From the NCBI GenBank assembly GCA_001584585.1, contig LSYV01000040.1, positions 497,943 to 509,884 of the forward strand: a stretch of DNA of 11,942 nucleotides, read 5' to 3'. Origin of the DNA: Gonium pectorale. Taxonomy: Eukaryota; Chlorophyta; Chlorophyceae; Chlamydomonadales; Volvocaceae. Positions 6,276 to 11,942 of the stretch are shown here, one piece after another (the first letter of the stretch is position 1; the number at the start of each line of letters is the position of its first letter). Made by a program: the position numbers and the translations under genes. Under the pieces are notes generated by a model. It made no database searches. It saw only the letters and a list, made by a program, of their open reading frames with translations, and was not told the origin of the DNA.

Positions 6276-8977
6276 TCCCTCGTCGGCATCAGTGGGCTGC
6301 TCTTCCGAAAGCCAAACTAGCTGTGCTGGACTTGCAGGCTGTACTTGAGGCGAGCAGCTTGTCGTCGGCGTGCAGCACGAGCGGCAGGCCGGCTGCGGGT
6401 GCGTCCGCCCATGGGGTCGGGACCGACCTGCACGCATTTCACCAGGGCGTGGGTCAAACACGCAGACGTGCGATGCTGTGTGCCCGCAGATGGCGCGGTG
6501 GTTTTCGCGAAGCGGCTAGCCACTGGGGGCGCCAACCCGCTCGCCCGGTATGACTTCTACGACCCTGCCAGGGACGGTGAGTTGGGCTCTGGAGCGGGCC
6601 GCTCGCAGCCAAGCAGTCAGCCCTGACTCGGAGAATGTGGCCATGGAGCCCCCTTACAGCACGGACGCGGGGAAGTGCGTGAGGAGCGCAGGGGAGACGC
6701 GGGGCATTCCCCACCGGTCGTGTTGTCCGAGCCACGCCGCGCTCATTGCCCCACATCTCCGCTGCCATTGCACCATCAACCCTGAGAGTTCAGCCCAAAC
6801 TTATGCCTCCCTTCGAAGCCGGTCCCATCCTCTCGGAACCCTGATCCCTCCCCGTCCTCGTCACGTCCTATCGCCTCAATCTGCCCGTGGCTTCGACCTC
6901 CAACTTTCCGCCGCTTACCCGTGCCCGCCCGCCTCTAGCAACTCCCCCCCAACCACCACTCGCCACAACCCTCTCATCCCCACAGTGTACCGGGAGTTTG
7001 CCGACAAGTGGGAGCGGGCAAACGCAGCGGACCGCCAGCCGGAGCAGCGGCAGCAGCGCCACCGCCTCCGCGGCCGCCAGGCAGGCGCTTCTGCCTCCGC
7101 TGAGGGCCCGCCGTCAGCCGTTCCACGTGCTCCCGCGCCCTCCGCGCCACGCGCGGACGCTGACTGGCCTCCTGGGTACGACACCCTGTTGCTTGAGTTT
7201 TTGCGCGGCGACGAGCTGCCGGTTGGCGAGCGGCTGAGTGAGGAGGAGGCAAGGCGGCTGGTGGAGGCGGCGAGGCACGGAAGGCTACCTGGCAGCAGGG
7301 AGCTCATTCGGATGCGGTTCAACCACCTCAAGGTGGGTGGGGGCTGGCACGGTGACGGGTAAAGGCAGCGTGGCAAAGAAGGCGCTCCTGTGCAAAAACG
7401 CCTAACTGTTGGGGGAGGGGGGGGTGTTGCGGGCAGGAGCTCGGGCTGGTTCAGGGGACGCGATCGTAAGCCCGCCGAGGCGGGGTGGCGTGCGGCGCTG
7501 CCCGTTCTTGGCCTCATTTGGGACCACATGAGGACGTGGGGGCGCGGCGGGCGGCGCCATCGGGGTCGTCCTCATGCGCGAAACTACAGCGACTCCCAGG
7601 GCGTCTTACCCCACTACTGGACCTTTTAGGCTTCTAGTATCGCTTCTGTGGTGGATCCCTGACCCTCCACACCATGCTCCTCGCCCCCTCCTTATCTCGG
7701 CTTCCGCACATCCGCCCTCCCAGTCCAGCTCCACCCACACCGGCCCGGACCCCTCGCGCCTGGGCCTCCCTCCGCACCTTGAGCCGCGATGCCCCACCGC
7801 TCCCTCTTAGCCCCCCGCACTGCACCAGACACATCATCACGGCTAGCAACTAGGAAGCCCAACGCACAAATGTGCGCCGCCGGCTCGTCTGCTGAGGACG
7901 CCTCCCAACCCTCTGACCTTCCCCGCTCGCCTTGCCTTGCCTGGCCTGGCCTTGCCTGGTCTCCACTCCTTCAGCACCTGGAGCCGCGCTGCCTCACCGA
8001 TCCCTTAGCTTACGCCCCTTTACTGAACATAAGAATCCTGCGCGTAAGTAGGACGCCCTAGTCATGTTACGCACGCCCTTCCTCGCGGCGTCCCCGCCCG
8101 GCCTCGCTTGGCCCCCGCTCAGGACCTGGAGCCGCGCTTCCCGGGCTTCTCGGCGCGCGCCGTGCTGCTGGGCGAGCCGCGCGTGCTGCACCGGTCCGTC
8201 ACCAAGCTCCTGGCCTCCATGCTGGTCTTCCAGGACCTGTGGCCCGCCTCCCCCGTGGGCCCCCTCATGTCCCGCATCGGGCACCACATCGTGACCGACC
8301 CCGCCGCCACCGCGCACGGCCTGCGCGCGCTCAGCCGGGCCCTGGCCTCGGACCTGGGGCTGCAGCTCGACCCCCTCAGCCTCACGCCCGACTGCGCCTT
8401 CCTGCGCTGCGCGCCGCTCGTGATCGACTCGCGCGTGGAGGCGCTGGCCACCATCTTTGGCGCGGAGGGCGCGGCGGCGCTGCTGCGGGCGGACATTGGG
8501 GTGCTCGGGGTGGAGTCGCGGGCGCTGGACGAGGCGGTGGGGGTGCTGCGGGAGGTGTTCTCCTGCGCGGGCCACAGCCGCGTGAAGGCGCACCACGTGG
8601 GGACGCCGGAGGGGGCCGCCGTCGCGGCGGCGGACCGCGCGTACGTGACGTCGCTGGCGGTGGCGTGGCCGGGCGTGCTGGCCCTGCCGGGGAGGCTGGG
8701 GGAGGCGGGCGTGGCGAAGCTGCTGGCGGAGGTGAGGGCGGCGGGCGGCGCGCGCTACCGCGCCGGCGGCGGGCGGCGCGCAGTGCTGCTGGCCGATGTG
8801 CTGGCGCGGCCGGAGATGCTGCAGACGGCGGCGGAGGCACCGGGCGAGCTGCGGCGGGTGGTGGCGGCGGTGGTGGAGGCGCTGGGTCCAGCGGAGGCAG
8901 AGAAGGCTGGGAAGGCGGGAGCGGAGGAGGGCGAGGATGATGTGGAAGAGGAGGCGGTTGAGGGGCGGAAGGATTAG
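6248..8977 (+). CDS. Gene B: helical-repeat protein, tentatively mTERF-like, 4 exons
   Basis: Exons 6248-6398, 6490-6576, 6986-7332 and 8123-8977 join in phase (1, 1, 0) to give 479 residues and TAG at 8975. The start is the first ATG in a frame that can be spliced into exon 2 (AA-D-GAVVFAKRLATGG); exon 1 is the least certain part. Residues 1-50 could be an organelle targeting region. Residues 51-110 are charged (YDFYDPARD, YREFADKWERANAADR). From about 160 on, Leu/Ala-rich helices recur with a Pro-Leu pattern: LEPRFPGFSARAVLLGEPRVL, HRSVTKLLASMLVFQDLW, FLRCAPLVIDSRVEALATIF, VTSLAVAWPGVLALP, VLLADVLARPEMLQ. This resembles mTERF motifs, whose family members bind organellar nucleic acid in transcription or RNA processing. 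The tail from about 450 is acidic (EEGEDDVEEEAVEG). Codons in exon 4 end almost always in G or C. The family call is inference; another alpha-solenoid is possible. Confidence 0.68.
6399..6489 (+). other. Gene B intron 1
   Basis: This 91-base phase 1 intron runs from a GTGCGT donor to a CCCGCAG acceptor. The donor was picked because it is the only one close to consensus that gives the phase exon 2 needs. Confidence 0.45.
6577..6985 (+). other. Gene B intron 2
   Basis: This 409-base phase 1 intron runs from GTGAGT to CCCACAG, both strong. It joins YDPARD to VYREFADKW. It is C-rich toward the 3' end and has no other feature. Confidence 0.65.
7333..8122 (+). other. Gene B intron 3 with decayed exon copies
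   Basis: This 790-base phase 0 intron has donor AAG|GTGGGT and acceptor GCTCAG. It joins MRFNHLK to DLEPRFPGF, which fall naturally into one helical segment. It includes CCTTGCC/CCTGGCC runs near 7930-7960 and the two exon-4-like copies at 7775-7810 and 7975-8009. An open frame at 7390-7629 has no matching splice signals and is not called. Confidence 0.6.
7775..8009 (+). repeat. Two decayed copies of the gene B exon 4 start
   Basis: Bases 7775-7810 and 7975-8009 share about 35 bases with only a few changes and a small indel (CACCTTGAGCCGCGATGCCC and CACCTGGAGCCGCGCTGCCT). Both match the first ~20 bases of exon 4 at 8123 (GACCTGGAGCCGCGCTTCCC). Translated, they read HLEPRCPTAPS and HLEPRCLTDPL against DLEPRFPGFSA. 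Spacings are 200 and 148 bases. C/T-rich sequence precedes each, as before the true acceptor, so whole acceptor-plus-exon-start segments seem to have been duplicated. Confidence 0.7.
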
Positions 8978-9450
8978 CGGCTCTGCGATGTGCTGGGCAC
9001 GGGGCAGGGGGGGTCCGACGATGCGGGCCTGGGGAGCTCCTCCGCGGCGACAGAGAGCTGCCAGCCGCAGTTGTGTTGCCGAGCGAGAGGAGGCTGGACG
9101 GGCACGCAGGTGCGGGCAGGCCGGAGGGTGCATGGCTGCGAGAGCGAGGGGACGGCTCGGTCGGGACTGCGCAGTATGGCTGGCAGTGGCGCTGCAGCGA
9201 GGAGCTGATGGAGCAAAGGAGTTGCGGTGTCAGGCACTGCCTTTGGTGTCCTGTCTGCCGTCTACTGTGTCCCCTTCAGCGGCCTTGTGCGTATACGAGC
9301 AGGTTTCGCGCATGGCCTGTGGTGGTGGCGGGAAGGCTGCAGCTGCGAATGCTGCCCGGGACGGTGGCCGGTAGTGAGGGATCGTCCGTTCAGCTGCTGG
9401 ACGGAAGGGAGGCTACGACTTGTGCAGCCTGTAACCATCGCTCCGAGTGC
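8978..9450 (+). other. Probable 3' UTR of gene B
   Basis: The sequence from the stop to just past TGTAA is less biased in composition than exon 4 and has no long convincing frame. A 3' UTR of about 450 bases is normal for this group of algae. Its end is inferred only from the TGTAA. Confidence 0.5.
9430..9434 (+). terminator. TGTAA polyadenylation signal, gene B
   Basis: TGTAA is the standard chlorophyte polyadenylation signal, with cleavage expected roughly 10-20 bases downstream. It is the first one I see after the gene B stop. Confidence 0.55.
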
Positions 9451-9978
9451 CCGCGCTACCTGCATTCTTTTCAGTGGGCAGTGGGAACGGCAAAGATTAT
9501 TGCGTCGTGCGCTGTTGTACTGAGGAAGGGCAAGGGCCGCACCACAAAGGTCCAACCGCTGGCAGACACAGTGTTACACTGACATGGTAGAACCGGGTGA
9601 TGGATGGAAACCCAGCGTACGCGTTGCACGATCTCGCAAAGACGAAGGAACTTAGGCCAAGGTATCATAAACCGGGACGGCCAACCCCAGGAACGCGAAT
9701 GACGCCGTCAACGACGGTGAGCTGCTGATGAGTGCACACGGCAAGGCAGACCGGGCACTGGCCCCGTATCATACCTGAGAGCACCTCGGATGGGTAGGCC
9801 ACTGGGCGGAACGCGGCTCAGCACACCAGAGTTCACCCACACGTCACAACTGGAGCACGCTCAACAACGCCTCATTAGACTGGCCTCACGGCACCCTTGA
9901 CGGAATTGCTTGCACATGGCGTTCCTCTTTCTGTGCAGGTTTCTCTTTTATTACTTAGCACGGCAAGATAGAGGCGCC
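9451..9978. other. Intergenic between convergent genes B and C
   Basis: This stretch is near balanced in composition compared with the GC-rich genes. I find no reading frame, RNA gene or repeat in it that stands up. It leads into the inverted partial gene B copy. Confidence 0.5.
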
Positions 9979-10180
9979 CTACTGACCCGGCGGCAGGGCC
10001 AGCATGCCCGGCCACACCACCGCCAGCGATGTCACATACGCGCGGTCCGCCGCTGCTAGGGCGCCCCCCCCGGCGTCCCCACGCGGCTGTGGCCTGCGCA
10101 GCACCCCCACCGCCTCCCACAGCACCCCCAGCGCCTCGTCCAGTACCCTACTGTCCGCTCGCTGCGTGGCGCCGCGTGCA
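9979..10180 (-). pseudogene. Inverted partial copy of gene B exon 4
   Basis: Read on the minus strand, this segment matches about 8488-8695 of gene B. The matching bases include GGCGGACCGCGCGTA followed by GTGACRTCGCTGGCGGTG, then GTGGCCGGGC and GCTGGCCCTGCCG. The protein traces are LDEALGVL against LDEAVGVL, and AAADRAYVTSLAVVWPGMLALP against AAADRAYVTSLAVAWPGVLALP. It carries several indels: a loss of about 25 bases near VESR, an extra GGCGGTGGGGGTGCTG unit, a 15-base loss between GTG repeats, and two frame changes that cancel. It has no parental start or C-terminus and ends in TAG soon after LALPPGQ. It is most likely a dead fragment. However, an ATG in good context at 10239 leaves an 86-residue open frame right through it. 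Confidence 0.75.
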
Positions 10181-10534
10181 TATCGAGTATGCGGAGCGCC
10201 GAGTTTATTCCAGTCCGTGTCCTTGACGGTACTGGCCATTGCCTATGTTCGATTCGGAGTTGGCTGCAGTGCTCAGCTGGTCACAAGGGATGTTACAAGG
10301 GGGCCGTACGCAAGCCCGCCCGCCTGTCGATTGTCGCCTGCCCCTCCGAGCTCTGCCCGCGAGAACGCATCCGTGATGTGCAGCGCATGCGGTGCACTGT
10401 CCCATCGCTTCCTGGAATCTGAGGATGTATGGTGCTGCAGCAGCTGTGTCCTCCGTAGCCCCGGCACTTCCATGCCTCAGCCAAACTGCCCGGCACGCGC
10501 CTCCGTTGCGCCGCACCCGGAACACACTCTGCGC
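10181..10534 (-). other. 3' UTR of gene C and short spacer
   Basis: Between the gene C stop and the gene B fragment there is no supported coding frame. The part from 10534 down to about 10280 is the likely 3' UTR of gene C, because TGTAA is found at 10297-10293. Confidence 0.45.
10293..10297 (-). terminator. TGTAA polyadenylation signal, gene C
   Basis: The plus strand reads TTACA here, so the gene's strand reads TGTAA, about 240 bases after the gene C stop. Its presence supports 10535 as the true end of the coding region. Confidence 0.5.
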
Positions 10535-11772
10535 TCACGCTCTGCAGCCTCTGCGCCCCGGCGCCTCGTCGCCCGCCTCGTGCCGTCCCCGCACCGGCAC
10601 TTCCGGCGCCTCCCGCTGCCTGTTGCGTGGCGATCCACGGGTCTTTGATGGCCCACATGCCTTTTCCTCCTCTTGGTGGTGCTGCTGTGGCCGGGACCGG
10701 GGCTGTGGCTCCGGCCTGGGCGGCTCCTGGCTGCGCTGCCGCCGCCCCGCCACCGCCGCGCCGCCCTCGCCCGGCCCGCCCACCACCTCCCCCAGTGCCA
10801 TGAGCCGCTGGTGGTAGTGATGGCACTGGCCCTCCAGCTCCCCCAGCTCGCAGCTGTAGCGCTCCACCACCTGCCGCAGCTCCTCCTGTGGACAGACCAG
10901 CAACAGAGCAGGGACGGCAGAGGCAACGTGTAACCGATTACGCAGGGCTAATTCGGCAACCACAAAACGCGTCAAGAACTTGGGGTGGGGGGAACGGATA
11001 CGGGAGCCTTCCCGCGTGCAGGCTCGCGAAGAGACTGCATCGCTCGCGCCTGAACCCGAAGGTGAAAAGTAGGGGGGCCATGATTTAGCCCCAGATCCGA
11101 CCCGTAGGGGGGCCTGGAGCCCTGCTCCCTTGTCCAATCTGCTGCGGGGCTCCCCGCTGCCGCGGCGTGTTGCGGCGTTTCACCTCGCCCTGACACGGCC
11201 AAGGCAGCAGCATATTCGCAACCCACCGCTGCCCCCAGGGGCCCCCAAAAGGATCCCGCTCTGTGCTCTGGGTCGCGCAACTCCTCCAAAAGGCCGCATC
11301 CACACTATTCCCGCAGCATGCCCGCAGCAATCGATGCACGCGTAATTCCCACACCGCCACCAACCCCTGCACGCACAGACACAGGGAATCTTTTCCACCA
11401 GCCTACGTGCAGCTCCCCCTTATTCATCAGCTGAGGGCGGCTTTCGGTACCCGTTTGCAGCTGGCCCCGCTCCGTTTGTGCCGCAGGTGCCCCCGTGCCC
11501 CTCCCCGCCCTGATTCCGCCCGGCGGCAGGCGGGCAAACCGGCTCATCGACACCTCGGGCCGCCTCCTCCACGTTAAGCCTCCACCACGTGCTCAGCCCT
11601 CACCTGTAGCTCGTCCCGCTCCCTTAGCAGGTGAGCGATCATTGCGTCTTTGACGCCCAGCAGCTGCTGCAGCGCCGAGTGCGCGGACGCCAGGTCGGCG
11701 TGCACAGCAGCCTCCGCCGGCAGGTCGTCCGCCGACACATCCACCTCCGACTTGAAGGGCCGGGCAACCAGC
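10535..11772 (-). CDS. Gene C: coiled-coil protein, last two exons, 5' end outside window
   Basis: Exon 11772-11604 (phase 2 in, phase 0 out) and exon 10885-10535 (phase 0 in, TGA at 10537-10535) give 172 C-terminal residues. The first exon reads FKSEVDVSADDLPAEAAVHA followed by LQQLLGVKDAMIAHLLRERDELQ. The second opens with EELRQVVERYSCELGELEGQ and CHHYHQRLMALGEVV. The join makes one continuous heptad-like coiled coil across the splice. After about residue 90 of this fragment the chain is polar and disordered, rich in Arg, Glu, Gln and Pro (SQEPPRPEPQPRSRPQQHHQ). No catalytic motif is seen and I do not recognise the protein; a structural or scaffold role is only a guess. An in-frame stop just upstream of 11772 proves the exon must be spliced into from further right. 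Confidence 0.62.
10886..11603 (-). other. Gene C intron
   Basis: This 718-base phase 0 intron runs from CAG|GTGAGG to TCCACAG, both strong. The contents are mixed and no repeat or gene is seen. Open frames at 11085-11398 on the minus strand have no flanking splice logic and would break the coiled coil. Confidence 0.6.
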
Positions 11773-11942
11773 CTGTGGGCCCGTAGCCGACAGGGTCAAT
11801 GGAGGCGGGACGGAGGTCCATTGCCGCTTGGGCGCGGCAGCACGCTTTCGAACCGGGCGCTGCGCCGCCAGCGCCCGCCGCTCCCTCCCCAGCCCCGGCA
11901 CCACCTCCTGCTCGGCGATACCCCCCCCCTCGTCCTCCACCC
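11773..11942 (-). other. Right edge: intron, possibly with an upstream gene C exon
   Basis: The acceptor CCCACAG at 11773 needs a preceding exon ending in phase 2. The minus-strand frame reading AEQEVVPGLGRERRALAAQR (about 11920-11860) looks coding and is open to the window edge, but no good donor in it gives phase 2. A donor GTGCTG at 11845-11844 would work only in a Gly/Ala-rich alternative frame. I leave this unresolved. Confidence 0.3.

Noticed and set aside
7994..9133. 379-codon minus-strand open frame opposite gene B
   Set aside because: It is the Arg/His/Gln-rich antisense shadow of exon 4. The plus frame has a sensible composition, matching splice phase and a downstream TGTAA.
9720..9760. 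Hammerhead ribozyme suggested by CTGATGAG near 9726
   Set aside because: I could not find the matching GAAA core and cleavage-site stem at a suitable distance.
1..11942. A single multi-gene system linking genes A, B and C
   Set aside because: The genes have different domain types and orientations, and nothing beyond proximity links them; no defence, biosynthetic or mobile-element machinery is visible.

Overview
The window reads as nuclear DNA of a green alga (Chlorophyta, most likely Chlamydomonadales/Volvocales-like). The evidence is very high G+C, coding segments whose third positions are almost all G or C, many short exons joined by GT-AG introns whose phases fit, C- or G-rich simple repeats in the introns, and TGTAA, the usual chlorophyte polyadenylation signal, downstream of two stop codons. 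There are no bacterial operons, RNA genes or recognisable intact transposons. The species cannot be named from the sequence alone.

Three protein genes can be assembled. Gene A (minus strand, from 5802 leftwards, running off the left edge) has ten visible exons. It encodes at least 627 residues: a long Gln/Pro/Tyr-rich disordered N-terminal region, coiled-coil segments, one IQ (calmodulin-binding) motif, and more coiled coil. Gene B (plus strand, 6248-8977) has four exons and encodes about 479 residues whose C-terminal two thirds looks like degenerate mTERF-type helical repeats; that family call is tentative. Gene C (minus strand, 10535-11772, entering from the right edge) supplies the last two exons of a coiled-coil protein.

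A and B are divergent and share a 445-base AT-richer intergenic stretch that probably holds both promoters. B and C are convergent, and both have a TGTAA downstream of the stop. Between their ends, at about 9979-10180, lies an inverted, partial, indel-bearing copy of the middle of gene B's last exon. The intron before that exon also holds two decayed copies of the exon's first bases. Gene B has therefore shed or gained partial duplicates at least twice locally, and this is the most informative structure in the window.

The rest is intron and intergenic sequence with minisatellites and direct repeats: a perfect 38-bp pair at 1320/1456, a 39-bp-period pair at 3132-3212, and a 20-bp unit repeated four times at 4161-4240. 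Nothing suggests that the three genes form one system; they look like ordinary neighbours. All exon boundaries were read by eye from reading frame, splice consensus and phase, without transcript or homology data.
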